Below, piece by piece: positions 1-9,032 of a stretch of DNA of 64,000 nt. Location of the stretch: NCBI GenBank assembly GCA_031082125.1, contig JAVHLM010000007.1:38669-102668 (forward strand). The letters are read 5' to 3'. Both the position numbers and the translations under genes were made by a program. The notes under the pieces were generated by a model that ran no database searches, was not told where the DNA came from, and was given only the letters and a program-made list of their open reading frames with translations. The stretch's first letter is position 1, and each line of letters opens with the position of its first letter. Origin of the DNA: Candidatus Eremiobacterota bacterium (lineage in GTDB: Bacteria > Vulcanimicrobiota > CADAWZ01 > Ess09-12).

Positions 1-1
1 C

Positions 2-1075
2 GAGGATCATGAGCTTTTTGACCTCGAGAAGATTGGCGAGGCCGTCGGCTATCCCGCCTTCCTGAAGCCCCAGGCAGGCGGCGGATGGGTAGGCGTCAAG
101 AAGGTGAACAATTACCAGGAGCTCAAGGAGGCTTACGACAAGTCAGAAGACAAGCCGGTGAACCTCCAGAAGGCCGTGGACTACAAGGAGTTCGTCAGAT
201 CGGTGGGCATCGGGCCCCAGATAATGCCCATGCATTACAACGCCGATGCAAAGCACTCCCATGACCGTTACATGCGGACCGCCACGCAGGCAGTGGAGTT
301 CAATTTCATCACCCCCGAGGAGGAGAGGGAGATCAACAAGATTACCAAGATAATCAATGCCTTTTACGGCTGGGATCACAACTCCTGCGAGTCCCTTATC
401 ACCGCCGAAGGGGACAATTTCATCATTGACTATATCAATGCTTACCCCGACAGCTCTCTGATATCGCTCCACTTCTACTTCCCCGGCGTCGTGAAGGCTA
501 TGGCGAAGTGGCTTCTCTTCTGCGCCGTCGTGGGGCGCCCCGAGGGCTATGATTTCATGAGGAACTGGCCCCGATTCTATAAGATCAGGGAGGAGTCCAG
601 GAAGAAGAACTGGGACTATTTCAGGCTCCTGGATGAATATGAGAAGGTAGCCGATGATTACTGGGAAACGGAGAAGTTCAATGACTTCTGCGCCCACCAG
701 CTGGCTGATTTTGACGAGAAGGCCCTTGAGTTTTTCTCCTCCGCGGAGTTCAATGCCATCATCGCCGAAGACGTGGAGCGCTACTTCAAGATCCCCGAAG
801 AGCGCCCGGAGAAATACTCTCATTACCGAGGTATCCTGGATTTCTGGGTTCACTGTGAGCGCGACAAGATCGGCATGAACAAGAAAGGCGTCAGGCCGCC
901 GCAGGTCGAGAAGGCCGAGAAAGTCGAGAAGGCAGTGAAAGTCGAAAAACCAGTGAAGGTTGAGAAGACCGTGAAAGCTGAAAAGCCGGTAAGGATTGAC
1001 AAAGCGGCTGCACCAAAAGTCCATGGAAAGGTAGAAAAACGCGAAGCGGTAGGCGCCGGCCGCAGAAAGAAGTAA
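2..1075 (+). CDS. ATP-grasp domain protein, 5' end missing, with KVEK-repeat tail
   Basis: The frame is open from base 2, so the gene begins before the window; 357 residues are visible. The first visible part reads GYPAFLKPQAGGGWVGVKKV, which has the lysine and Gly-rich loop of an ATP-grasp fold (the segment that clamps ATP in carboxylate-amine ligases). A GTG at 104 is only an internal codon. The middle region (residues 60-290) is not recognised. The last 60 residues are a low-complexity tail made of a hexapeptide close to K-V-E-K-x-V repeated about five times (bases 905-1003), then a basic RRKK end. The substrate cannot be inferred. The next gene, pepD, follows 31 bases downstream on the same strand, so they may be cotranscribed. 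Confidence 0.6.
   Translation, partial: EDHELFDLEKIGEAVGYPAFLKPQAGGGWVGVKKVNNYQELKEAYDKSEDKPVNLQKAVDYKEFVRSVGIGPQIMPMHYNADAKHSHDRYMRTATQAVEFNFITPEEEREINKITKIINAFYGWDHNSCESLITAEGDNFIIDYINAYPDSSLISLHFYFPGVVKAMAKWLLFCAVVGRPEGYDFMRNWPRFYKIREESRKKNWDYFRLLDEYEKVADDYWETEKFNDFCAHQLADFDEKALEFFSSAEFNAIIAEDVERYFKIPEERPEKYSHYRGILDFWVHCERDKIGMNKKGVRPPQVEKAEKVEKAVKVEKPVKVEKTVKAEKPVRIDKAAAPKVHGKVEKREAVGAGRRKK
905..1003 (+). repeat. 18-bp in-frame tandem repeat coding K-V-E-K-x-V
   Basis: Degenerate tandem repeats of about 18 bases (gtcgagaaggc / gtgaaagtcgaaaaacc type units) encode KAVKVE, KPVKVE, KTVKAE, KPVRID. The unit is conserved better in protein than in DNA. It forms an alternating acidic/basic helix-like or disordered tail on the ATP-grasp protein. 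Confidence 0.7.
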
Positions 1076-1106
1076 GCGGCGGGCGACCATAAGAAAGGAG
1101 AAAACG

Positions 1107-2582
1107 ATGACCTATACGACACTGGATAACTCACCTGTAGCGGGCCTGAAGCCCGGGCTGTTCTGGAAGCATTTTTACGAGCTCACAAGGATACCGAGGC
1201 CATCGGGGAGCGAAAAGGCAGTGGGAGACTACCTCGTGGAGTGCGCAAAAAAGATGAACCTCGAGGGGAAGAGGGACGACGCGGGAAACGTTCTTATCAG
1301 GAAGCAGGCGACCAAGGGCCATGAGAAGGCGCCGGGAGTGATTCTCCAGTCCCACCTGGACATGGTATGCGAGAAGAACAGCAGCGTTTCCTTTGATTTT
1401 CACAAGGATCCCATAAGGATAAAGAGGGAAGGTGATTTTATCACCGCCGACGGGACGAGCCTTGGCGCCGATAATGCCGCGGGCATAGCGGCAAGCCTCG
1501 CGGTCCTCGAAGAGGAGGGGCTGGTTCATCCTCCCCTGGAATGCCTTTTCACCATTGACGAGGAGACGGGGATGACGGGCGCAAAGAACCTCAAGGGGGA
1601 TTTCCTTCAAGGGAGGCGCCTTCTCAACCTGGACTCCGAGCAAATGGGCGATATCTATGTGGGCTGCGCGGGAGGCTCAGACAATGTGCTGCGGCTTCCC
1701 CTCATCATGGTGCCCGCCGAGGCGGGATCAACCTTCGTGGAAGTGAAGGTGACAGGCCTCAAGGGCGGCCATTCGGGGCTTGACATCCATGAAGGGAGAG
1801 CAAATGCCATAAGGCTCCTGGGGCGCTTCCTGTCAAACTGCCACAGCGATGGACTGGAGTTCCACCTCGTGTCCTTCAAGGGCGGAAGCAAGAGAAATGC
1901 CATTCCGCGCGAAGCCGAGGCCCTGATAGCTCTGAAGCCGCAGGCTCTTACGGCGCTGAAAGAGAAGGCAGCAAGCTGGGAGAAGATTTACCGCACCGAG
2001 TACTCGCCTGTGGAAGAGATAGTGGAGATATCCATCAAGGAAGGCAAGGCCCATGACAGGGTCTTCCTCCCAGACTGCACCATCAAGGCCCTCGATCTTC
2101 TCATCCTGATCCCCCATGGCGTGCTGGCGATGAGCCGGAGTCTCAAGGATCTCGTGGAGTCCTCGACGAACCTGGCCATCGTGAAAACCGAAAACCAGGA
2201 GCTCTCGATTGAGCTCTCCCACAGGAGCTCGTCGGGTACCTTCATCCGCAGCATCGATGAGCGCACCGAGGCGCTTGCCAGGCTCTGCAGGCTGAAATAC
2301 AGCCGCGGCCAGGGTTATCCCGGCTGGCAGCCCGACATGGAGTCCGAGGTGCTCAGAATCGCAAGGGAGACTTACAGGAAGAGCTTCGACAAGGAGGCCG
2401 AGATCAAAGCCATCCACGCGGGGCTGGAATGCGGGCTCATCATCGAGAAGTTTCCCGGCATGGATGCCATCTCCTTCGGGCCCACCCTCAGAAATGTCCA
2501 TTCTCCCGATGAGGTCATCAATATCCCCTCGGTGGAGGTTTTCTGGAAGTACCTGGTGGAGCTTCTCAAGGCTCTCTCATAG
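1107..2582 (+). CDS. pepD: Aminoacyl-histidine dipeptidase (Xaa-His dipeptidase), M20 family
   Basis: 491 residues, the usual length for PepD/carnosinase-type M20C dipeptidases. These are cytosolic two-metal enzymes that cleave Xaa-His and other dipeptides. Visible motifs: QSHLDMVCEKN (first metal ligand HxD), SLGADNAAGIAA (bridging Asp), TIDEETGMTGA (general base Glu-Glu), LLNLDSEQ, then the lid domain and a C-terminal AIHAGLECGLI metal site, and SFGPTLRNVHSPDE with the last ligand His. Start ATG follows the AAAGGAG site at 1094-1100 with good spacing. A strong terminator follows at 2607-2635. All catalytic residues look present. Confidence 0.93.
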   Translation: MTYTTLDNSPVAGLKPGLFWKHFYELTRIPRPSGSEKAVGDYLVECAKKMNLEGKRDDAGNVLIRKQATKGHEKAPGVILQSHLDMVCEKNSSVSFDFHKDPIRIKREGDFITADGTSLGADNAAGIAASLAVLEEEGLVHPPLECLFTIDEETGMTGAKNLKGDFLQGRRLLNLDSEQMGDIYVGCAGGSDNVLRLPLIMVPAEAGSTFVEVKVTGLKGGHSGLDIHEGRANAIRLLGRFLSNCHSDGLEFHLVSFKGGSKRNAIPREAEALIALKPQALTALKEKAASWEKIYRTEYSPVEEIVEISIKEGKAHDRVFLPDCTIKALDLLILIPHGVLAMSRSLKDLVESSTNLAIVKTENQELSIELSHRSSSGTFIRSIDERTEALARLCRLKYSRGQGYPGWQPDMESEVLRIARETYRKSFDKEAEIKAIHAGLECGLIIEKFPGMDAISFGPTLRNVHSPDEVINIPSVEVFWKYLVELLKALS

Positions 2583-2606
2583 AGACATTCAACAGGTATC
2601 ATACCA

Positions 2607-2635
2607 GGGAGAGCCTGAGGCTCTCCCTTTTTTTT
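2607..2635 (+). terminator. Rho-independent terminator after pepD
   Basis: Perfect 9-bp stem GGGAGAGCC / GGCTCTCCC around a TGA loop, followed by eight T. It works on the plus strand only and lies exactly between the convergent pepD and alpha/beta hydrolase genes; the T run touches the hydrolase stop codon. Confidence 0.93.
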
Positions 2636-3459
2636 CAGAAGCCTGCCGCAGTCTCCAGGAAGTCCAGGCAGAGCCTGTTGAAGAGGGGAGCCATCTCTAT
2701 GTGGAGGAGATGGCTTGCATAGGGGCTTTTGAAGAGATGAAACTCCGCGCGGGGAATAAGGCCTGCCACCTTTTTCCCGTAAGTGGGATGAATAATGACG
2801 TCATCCTCTCCTGCGATGACCAGCGCAGGAGCTTTTATTGAAGGGAGCCGCTTCTCGGCGTCATGGGTGGTGACGGCTGCCATGTGTCCGAGAAGGGCAA
2901 TGTCAGTGGGCTTCCACTGGTTTTCCACAAAGTTCGAATGATAGAAGGCGTCAAGAAACGAGGGCTTCGAGGAGAGGAGCGCCGGGCTGAAGGCAAGAGA
3001 GTAGATGAAATCTGAATAGGCTTTGAGGCTCTCCCGGGCTATCAGCACAGAGAGCACCGAGCAGATCTGGCTTATCCGCAAATCGCTCCGTGCCCATGTG
3101 ACATCGAGGACAAGCGAGGCCACTCTGCCGGGATGCCTTATGGCAAGCTCCTGAGCCACCGCAGAGCCTAGTGACTGCCCGATCACGTGGGCCTTTTCAA
3201 CCGAGAGCGCATCGAGGAGCGCTTTTATATCCTCAGCCATGAGGCGTGCCGTGTAAGATTCCTTCAGATCGGGCCTGTCAGATTGTCCCGTGCCCCGCAT
3301 ATCGGGCGTGATGACCCTGAAACCTCTGGAAAATTCAGGCACCTGGAGCACCCAGGCGGAATGATCGGCACTTGCCCCGGGGATGAGAAGAAGGGGCTGG
3401 CCCTGGCCCTCTTCCTCGTAATAGAGCGAGATGCCTGTCGAGAGGCGGAGGTGAGGCAT
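2635..3459 (-). CDS. Alpha/beta hydrolase
   Basis: 274 residues with the fold signature of cytosolic alpha/beta hydrolases: LLIPGASADHSAWV (oxyanion loop), DMRGTGQSDRP, nucleophile elbow VIGQSLGSAVA (Ser in GxSxG), acid in VIAGEDDVI and C-terminal SHLLHIE (catalytic His). No signal peptide. This resembles the esterase / haloperoxidase / BioH-like subgroup; substrate unknown. Start ATG has an AGGAG site 9 bases upstream. It lies 12 bases after the small secreted NTF2-like gene, so the two are probably one transcript. Confidence 0.85.
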   Translation of the reverse strand: MPHLRLSTGISLYYEEEGQGQPLLLIPGASADHSAWVLQVPEFSRGFRVITPDMRGTGQSDRPDLKESYTARLMAEDIKALLDALSVEKAHVIGQSLGSAVAQELAIRHPGRVASLVLDVTWARSDLRISQICSVLSVLIARESLKAYSDFIYSLAFSPALLSSKPSFLDAFYHSNFVENQWKPTDIALLGHMAAVTTHDAEKRLPSIKAPALVIAGEDDVIIHPTYGKKVAGLIPRAEFHLFKSPYASHLLHIEMAPLFNRLCLDFLETAAGF

Positions 3460-3471
3460 TGAAGGCTCCTC

Positions 3472-3939
3472 TCAGGGCCGGAAGAGTGCCTTGTCGCTTT
3501 CCTTCCACTGGTCAAAAGGCTGGTTGTTCCAGTGCTCCTGCTGCATCTTCCATGCCCCGTCCTCTTTCAGGAACAGGGCCCTGCCATACTGCTGCGTCAT
3601 TGCCCCGGGCTTCATCATATCAGGCCCTGTCCCGGAGAGCTCGAGCACGGCCCTGGATCCGGAAATCTTCTGACCGTCAATTTTCAGCGTGGTAGGCATG
3701 AATGCTTTCAGCACCGCCACGAGCTGCTGCTCCGAATAGCCCGGTTTTTTCGCCATGGCATCAAATTCCGCCTTTTTTGCCTTCGTGGTGTGAAGGTTCA
3801 GCTCCTTGAGGTCGCCTTTTTGAATGGCGTTCTGAATAGCCATGTACACGGCTGAAGGAGTGTCCTGCGCCTTGAGGGGCAGGGCGGATATTACAAGGGC
3901 ACCGACCAATGTGACGAGAAGCAGAGTGATAGAACGCAT
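3472..3939 (-). CDS. Small secreted protein, NTF2/DUF4878-like
   Basis: 155 residues. The N-terminus is a clear signal peptide (basic MR, hydrophobic LLLVTLVGALVISALPL, cut near KAQD). The rest has the layout of lumazine-binding/NTF2-like stress proteins: an N-terminal helix with AIQNAIQKGDLKEL, a central strand region and a final strand with ALFLKEDGAWKMQQEHWN, typical of DUF4878-type folds where a Trp-Lys pair ends the sheet. No catalytic motif is visible. Start ATG is preceded by GGAGGTAATGCC. It is upstream of and close to the alpha/beta hydrolase gene. Confidence 0.65.
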   Translation of the reverse strand: MRSITLLLVTLVGALVISALPLKAQDTPSAVYMAIQNAIQKGDLKELNLHTTKAKKAEFDAMAKKPGYSEQQLVAVLKAFMPTTLKIDGQKISGSRAVLELSGTGPDMMKPGAMTQQYGRALFLKEDGAWKMQQEHWNNQPFDQWKESDKALFRP

Positions 3940-4024
3940 GGCATTACCTCCAGTTAAGCGAATAGCTGCTCGTATAATAATTCTCCAGCGGCAGCAATTC
4001 CTCCTGGGAAATCAGGAGCAGGCT

Positions 4025-4453
4025 TTACTGGATGTTGCCCGTTCCCAGGCAGACGAAAAGGCGGTTGGGCCCGTAACAGACTGTTGAGTGCTCTGAGTCG
4101 ATGCAGTAAAGTATGAATCTGTCGCATGAAGGATTGTAGTAGTAGCCGGCACTATAAGTGTTATGGCCTGCCGTAGGGCAGCGGGGTATGAATTTTATAT
4201 ACCCGGCTTTCCTCAGCTCCTCGAGAGAGGAGGGATAATTACGGTAGTCGGCATGGTAGCGCTCAAGTGAGCCCACAAGGCTCCTGAGATTCTGATCGCA
4301 GAGTGCGCAGTCCCCTCCGTCTGCACTCAGCCGGCACACATCTTTTGAGGCAATGCAAAGCATAAGCACCACAAAGAGAATCGTGAGCATTTCAACCGAT
4401 GAGAAGGCAAAGCGAAGTTCGTCTTTTGTCTCGATGTGTTTCGTACTACTCAC
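4025..4453 (-). CDS. Pseudopilin-like protein (GspG/type IV pilin N-terminus)
   Basis: 142 residues. After a short charged leader comes FSSVEMLTILFVVLMLCIA, a hydrophobic helix with Phe at +1 and Glu at +5, the pattern recognised by prepilin peptidase, although Gly at -1 is replaced (AF-S). The rest carries the GspG-like globular layout: YHADYRNYPSSLEELRKAGYIKFIPRCPTAG (the short helix and Pro-rich turn) and six or more cysteines. It probably forms a pseudopilus or minor pilin subunit. GTG is the only start in frame; its Shine-Dalgarno site GGAAGGG lies very close, so the start is uncertain. It is separate from the pilus run at 45.5-49.6 kb. Confidence 0.65.
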   Translation of the reverse strand: MSSTKHIETKDELRFAFSSVEMLTILFVVLMLCIASKDVCRLSADGGDCALCDQNLRSLVGSLERYHADYRNYPSSLEELRKAGYIKFIPRCPTAGHNTYSAGYYYNPSCDRFILYCIDSEHSTVCYGPNRLFVCLGTGNIQ

Positions 4454-4666
4454 TCCCTTCCGAAAGCTCTCTTTTTCTATTGTAGCAGACTTCAGGATAC
4501 CTTTCCTCGGGCATTCGGCATATTCTTATGAGCCGGAAGAACTATTTTTCAGTACTTCAAAAGGCCCACAGGCTTTGCGGTCCTGGAGGGGGCATTATTT
4601 TGTCTCAGAGAGGATTTTTTCCGGAAGAATCAAATTGACACAGAAAGAGCGTGATGGGAGGAGCCT

Positions 4667-5335
4667 ATGGATGACCTGCTTCGTATGTTCGGCGGCGGGC
4701 AGAGAGAGCAGCCTCCACAAGAGGATCAGCAGGCGGCGGGAAGGGAGCCCGGGGGAGTCTGGGAATTTGAGATGCCTGTTGGGGGCATTCCCCCCCCCTC
4801 TTCTCAGCAGGGCCAGGGAGGGGAGGCTCCCTTTGTCATCCCCGGCGGGGTGCCCCAGGAGGCCCTTGATATCCAGGAATCGACAATCGAAGGGTATTAC
4901 AAGCATCTGGGCCTGGAGTTCGAGAGGATGGACCAGGGCCTCTGGCTTGCCAAGTACAAGGGCTCGGCCAAGGATTACGACATGTACGTGGAGCTTACCC
5001 CTCAGTTTCTCGTGCTGGTGATCCCCGTTATCGAGAGGGTCCGCGACGTGTGCCGCGAGAAATTATGGTATCACCTTCTCAGGCTCAACTACCTGTCAAA
5101 CCAGGTGCGCTTCGGCCTCAACAAGCGTGACGAGGTGCTCATATCGATTGAGATCCCTGCCCGTTATCTCTCCTTTGATGAGTTCAAGAATGCCTTCTCC
5201 TATATTGGAAATCTTGTCGATGACTCCTACCCCGAGCTTATCTACCTGAGCCAGAAGGCCGATGCGCTCTCGAGCTTCATGAAGCCTCCCGAGCCTCCCC
5301 CCGGCCTCTCACCGATGGCAGGGCCGCTGCAGTAG
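4667..5335 (+). CDS. YbjN-like / CesT-like chaperone-fold protein
   Basis: 222 residues, cytosolic. The first 65 residues are low complexity (Gln, Pro, Gly rich). Residues 70-205 look like the YbjN/type III chaperone fold: IEGYYKHLGLEFERMDQGLW, then a long strand-helix pattern with LWYHLLRLNYLSNQVRFGLN and EIPARYLSFDEFKNAFSYI. In YbjN-family proteins this domain acts as a stress or folding aid; no specific role can be given here. Start ATG has GGGAGGAG upstream. The coding region holds a run of nine C at 4790-4798 (three Pro codons), a possible slippage site. Confidence 0.55.
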   Translation: MDDLLRMFGGGQREQPPQEDQQAAGREPGGVWEFEMPVGGIPPPSSQQGQGGEAPFVIPGGVPQEALDIQESTIEGYYKHLGLEFERMDQGLWLAKYKGSAKDYDMYVELTPQFLVLVIPVIERVRDVCREKLWYHLLRLNYLSNQVRFGLNKRDEVLISIEIPARYLSFDEFKNAFSYIGNLVDDSYPELIYLSQKADALSSFMKPPEPPPGLSPMAGPLQ

Positions 5336-5365
5336 CAGGGGTTCTGTATGCAAGGACACCAGAGC

Positions 5366-5929
5366 TTAAAGCCTGAAATGCCCCATGATCACCCATCTTT
5401 CAAGCACTTCATCTTCTGTACATTCAGGCGGGAAGTTGTGAATGACGAGAGGGACGTCCCTGCTGTTTCTGCTGTCGCTTATTATCCCGCAATGATCAGC
5501 CACACCGTCGCGGAGCAGTGACCAGAACACGATATCGCCGGGCTTCCAGCCCGCAAGCGCCTTCCCATTGACGCTGACAGGGAGGCTCCTGGCATAGCGC
5601 TGGAACCATACGAAAAGGTTGGGGCACCAGCGGTAATCTATGTTCCTGTCACGCCTCGAGGGATAGCGCGAAGGCGAGCGCGCAATGTCCCTGGCAATCT
5701 CATCCTGGAGGTCCACGTTCACTTTTTTTAATGCGTAGTAAAGCACATCGGTGCATGCGCCGTGCCCCCGGGGAGGCGGCCCTCCCGCATAATAGCCTGA
5801 GTCATAGGCGTACCCGAGGTTTGAGCGCGCGCCTGAAAGCAGTGCCTTCTGCCTGGCGGTAAGCTCCGCTGCCTGAAGGAGTGACAAGGTTATCAACACA
5901 AGAATAAGCGCTGGAAGGGCTCTTTTCAT
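5366..5929 (-). CDS. DUF1287 family secreted protein (YijF-like)
   Basis: 187 residues. Signal peptide at the N-terminus (MKRALPALILVLITLSLLQA). The mature part shows the DUF1287 order: a Gly-Tyr-Ala-Tyr-Asp segment, GACTDVLYYALKKVNVDLQ with the conserved Cys-Thr-Asp, NIDYRWCPNLFVWFQRYARSL, the GDIVFW strand and DHCGIISD, then VIHNFPP. Cys and two His recall an NlpC/P60-type catalytic set, which suggests but does not prove a periplasmic amidase or peptidase role. It stands alone between two plus-strand genes. Confidence 0.8.
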   Translation of the reverse strand: MKRALPALILVLITLSLLQAAELTARQKALLSGARSNLGYAYDSGYYAGGPPPRGHGACTDVLYYALKKVNVDLQDEIARDIARSPSRYPSRRDRNIDYRWCPNLFVWFQRYARSLPVSVNGKALAGWKPGDIVFWSLLRDGVADHCGIISDSRNSRDVPLVIHNFPPECTEDEVLERWVIMGHFRL

Positions 5930-6111
5930 TGCCTCATGCTCACTGGGAGATCATGGCGATGAATTCGACAGCGGCGCCAAATCCCCTTTGGAAGACTGCG
6001 GGGTGACCCTTGACGCCTGGAAGCGGAAGTTTGAGCTCTTGGAGGGTTTGCCGGGTTTTTCCCCGAATTTCCGTTCTGTGGCACGATGCCTCATAGAAAG
6101 AGAGGTGTGGC

Positions 6112-7536
6112 ATGGCAGAGGAGAATAATGAGCCCCGGCATGAGGTAGGGTTCATCAGGGGGATTGACCTTATAAGCGCCACCACCATTGTGGTAGGCTC
6201 CATGATAGGCTCGGGGATATTCATAGCCCCATCCCTCATGGCTGGCTATATAGAAAGCCCCGGAATCATTATCCTTCTCTGGGTGATCGGGGGAATATTT
6301 ACCCTCTGCGGAGCTCTCAGTTACGCCGAACTTGCTGCCTCAATGCCCCATGCCGGCGGGCAGTATGTTTTTCTGAAGGAGGCCTACAGACCACAGCTTG
6401 GCTTTTTATATGGCTGGACAGTTTTTCTCGTGATTCAGACAGGCTTTATCGCTGCAGTGGCAGTGGCCTTTGCGAAATATCTGGGCATATTCATCCCCTG
6501 CCTTTCTGAGAAAGTGATTCTTTTCAGCATCCCTCTCGGTGCCGGCGCGTTCTCGTTCAACTCGGCGCAGGCCGCGGGAATCATCAGCATCATAGTGCTT
6601 ACAGTCATTAACTGCTTCGGGGTGAAAACGGGGGCACTGGTCCAGAATGTCTTCACCTTTCTCAAGGTGGGGGCCGTACTGCTTCTTATAATCTTTGGCT
6701 TTTCCATGGGGAAGGGGAACACCGCCAACTTCATGCCTCTCTTTGAGCCTGTCATTCCCTCGGCGCTGAAAATGGGCCTCTTTGCCGCCCTGGCCGTGGC
6801 TCTTTCCAAGGCCCTTTTTGCCTATGATGCCTGGACCACTGTCACTTTTGCCGCCGAGGAGGTCCATGAGCCCCAGAAAAACCTTCCTCTCTCATTGATT
6901 GTAGGGGCCCTCATCGTCACGTTTCTCTATACCGGCGCCACGGCAGTCTATTTCTTCCTGGTGCCCATCAAGGCGGCAGCGGCAGTGCCTGATAACCGGA
7001 TCGCCGCGGCAGCGGCAGAGGTCATATTCGGCCCTGTCGGTCTCTATCTCATCTCGGCGGCCGTCATCATTTCCACGTTCGGCTGTAACAACGGCCTTAT
7101 CCTCGGGGGGCCGCGCGTCTATTATGCCATGGCGAAAGACAGGCTTTTTTTCCAGAGCCTGGCGAAGCTCCATCCCCGGTATAGAGCACCTGTGAACGCC
7201 CTGATTATCCAGGGGGCCTGGTCATGTGTTCTGACGCTCACGGGGTCATACAGCAACCTGCTTACTTACACAGCCTTCGCCTCGGTGCTTTTCAACGTGC
7301 TCACCGTCGTGGGGCTCTTCATACTGAGAAAAAAGAATCCTGATCTCCACAGGCCTTACCTTGTCCATGGATACCCCTTTATCCCGGTGCTCTATATACT
7401 TATCGGCGTCGCCTTCCTCTTTTACGTAGTCCAGGGGGCTCCCGGCGATTCCCTCAAGGGACTTGCCATCATACTGGTGGGACTGCCGGTGTACTATTGG
7501 TTCAGATCAGTGGGAAGGGGCCCTTCGCCATCCTGA
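6112..7536 (+). CDS. APC superfamily amino-acid permease
   Basis: 474 residues with about 12 membrane helices. Helix 1 contains GSMIGSGIFIAPS, the unwound substrate-binding Gly-rich segment of amino acid/polyamine/organocation transporters. SYAELAASMPHAGGQYVFLKEAY follows, the conserved helix 2-3 region of the LAT-like subfamily, and later FAYDAWTTVTFAAEEVHEPQKNLP (helix 6 and loop). It likely takes up or exchanges an amino acid across the inner membrane. Start: ATG after GAGAGGTGTGGC. The 3' end overlaps the convergent flippase gene by 43 bases. Confidence 0.9.
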   Translation: MAEENNEPRHEVGFIRGIDLISATTIVVGSMIGSGIFIAPSLMAGYIESPGIIILLWVIGGIFTLCGALSYAELAASMPHAGGQYVFLKEAYRPQLGFLYGWTVFLVIQTGFIAAVAVAFAKYLGIFIPCLSEKVILFSIPLGAGAFSFNSAQAAGIISIIVLTVINCFGVKTGALVQNVFTFLKVGAVLLLIIFGFSMGKGNTANFMPLFEPVIPSALKMGLFAALAVALSKALFAYDAWTTVTFAAEEVHEPQKNLPLSLIVGALIVTFLYTGATAVYFFLVPIKAAAAVPDNRIAAAAAEVIFGPVGLYLISAAVIISTFGCNNGLILGGPRVYYAMAKDRLFFQSLAKLHPRYRAPVNALIIQGAWSCVLTLTGSYSNLLTYTAFASVLFNVLTVVGLFILRKKNPDLHRPYLVHGYPFIPVLYILIGVAFLFYVVQGAPGDSLKGLAIILVGLPVYYWFRSVGRGPSPS

Positions 7537-9032
7537 GTCCCCTGGGAGAGGCCAAGAGGAGCGAGAAGCCTTTTCCCGAGCTCTATCTCATTCTGCTCCA
7601 CGAATTTTCCCCTGTGAAGTGAATAGAGAAAAAGGGCGCTGTAAAGCGCTGAGAGAGCAATCGCCACTCCATCAGTATTTCTTATGTGAGCGGGGATAAT
7701 GATCCCCGCCATCCCGCAGAAAACCAAGGTTGCCACCACGGGTATATAGAGCTTTTTATTCCTGTAGAAATGGTAATTATAAGCCTTTACTGTCATACAT
7801 GCCATTATCAGAAACAACGCCAGGTTTGCCGAGAGAGAGGCAATTGCGGCGCCATTGATGCCGAGACGGGGAATAAGGAGGATGTTAAGGACGGCGCTTA
7901 TGGATGCAGCGCTCCCGAAGGCGAAAAGAACCTTCAAGGTATCCTTGGTGGTATAGAGAATCCTCTGGAACATGCAGGCCACGAGGAAGAGCGAAGTGGC
8001 AACGGAGAGGACGGGGAGCACTGCCGAAGCCCTTAAGAACTCCTTTGAGGCGAAAAGGTGCACGACGGGGACTGCCATCAGGTAAAGGATGCCGCTGGCG
8101 CACGAGGCCAGGCAGATAATCCATTTGAGAGCCGTCAGGTTGTAGTAAGAGAACTTTTCCATCGCCTTTTCGTTCCAGAGCTTGAGGATCGTGGCGCCGA
8201 AGGCAAAATCGAGCGCCGGGTTCACCATGAGGAGGAACGCGGCGATATTGACTGAAGCGGCGTAGATACCTACCTCTGAAGTGGTGAAATAGTGGGCAAT
8301 GAGGTACTGGTCAAAGCCCTGGATGACCCAGAGGAAAAAGCCCACGGGTATTATGGGAAGCCCCAGCAGGGTGAATTTTACCAGCTTTCTGCCGTCAATG
8401 GAGAACTCGAAGCCGATATCCCTGAAAATGAGGCAGAGGAGCACCAGTGAGCCTGCCGTGTAGCAGATAATTGTTGAAAGAACAACTCCCTTGACAGAAA
8501 AGCCCATGAACAGCAGCGCAATGGAGATCGCTGCCGCAGAAAGCTCAACCGAGGTGGTGAACACGGCAATTATCCTTGCCTTCTGGAAGGTCTCCGGCAT
8601 GGTGAGGCTGTATTCTTTCAGTATCATGGCGAATACCAGCGCGGCGATCCAGTACCGGTAGGTATTGAGAGACGGGCTGATGAAGGAGAGGTCGCAGAAG
8701 GTGAAAACCATGAGGTTCAGGGCGCTGAATGCCAGGGCGGGAAAGAGCGTCGTGGTGAAATTTCTTCTGATCTCGTCCGGATCGGTCAGGTGTGTCGAGT
8801 AAACCCTGAATCCGTATGAGAGCACCACTTTCACAAGGGGATAGAGCACTCCTGCCGTGAGGAGCACCATTGAAAGATCGCCGTACCCTCCCGTGCCAAG
8901 TATCCTTGTGAAAAAGAAAAAGGTGATGACGCCTTTTGCCTTTGAGAGAAAGTAGAGAAAGAAACCCACTCCCATTCTCCGGGCCACCTTCTCCCCCGAT
9001 ATCTCAAAGCCTATGAACCTGATGGGCTTCAT
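7494..9032 (-). CDS. Polysaccharide flippase (Wzx/MATE-like)
   Basis: 512 residues from the ATG at 9032, with about 14 hydrophobic helices and charged short loops, the MVF/MATE pattern of lipid-linked oligosaccharide flippases (PF01943/PF13440). Motifs: FLSKAKGVITFFFFTRILGTGGYGDLS at the N-terminus and the typical GINGAAIASLSANLA near helix 11. I place the start at 9032 rather than further upstream because this ATG overlaps the methyltransferase stop (ATGA) and is preceded by AGAGGA. It probably exports a glycan precursor; the coupled methyltransferase may modify the same glycan. Confidence 0.82.
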   Translation of the reverse strand: MKPIRFIGFEISGEKVARRMGVGFFLYFLSKAKGVITFFFFTRILGTGGYGDLSMVLLTAGVLYPLVKVVLSYGFRVYSTHLTDPDEIRRNFTTTLFPALAFSALNLMVFTFCDLSFISPSLNTYRYWIAALVFAMILKEYSLTMPETFQKARIIAVFTTSVELSAAAISIALLFMGFSVKGVVLSTIICYTAGSLVLLCLIFRDIGFEFSIDGRKLVKFTLLGLPIIPVGFFLWVIQGFDQYLIAHYFTTSEVGIYAASVNIAAFLLMVNPALDFAFGATILKLWNEKAMEKFSYYNLTALKWIICLASCASGILYLMAVPVVHLFASKEFLRASAVLPVLSVATSLFLVACMFQRILYTTKDTLKVLFAFGSAASISAVLNILLIPRLGINGAAIASLSANLALFLIMACMTVKAYNYHFYRNKKLYIPVVATLVFCGMAGIIIPAHIRNTDGVAIALSALYSALFLYSLHRGKFVEQNEIELGKRLLAPLGLSQGTQDGEGPLPTDLNQ

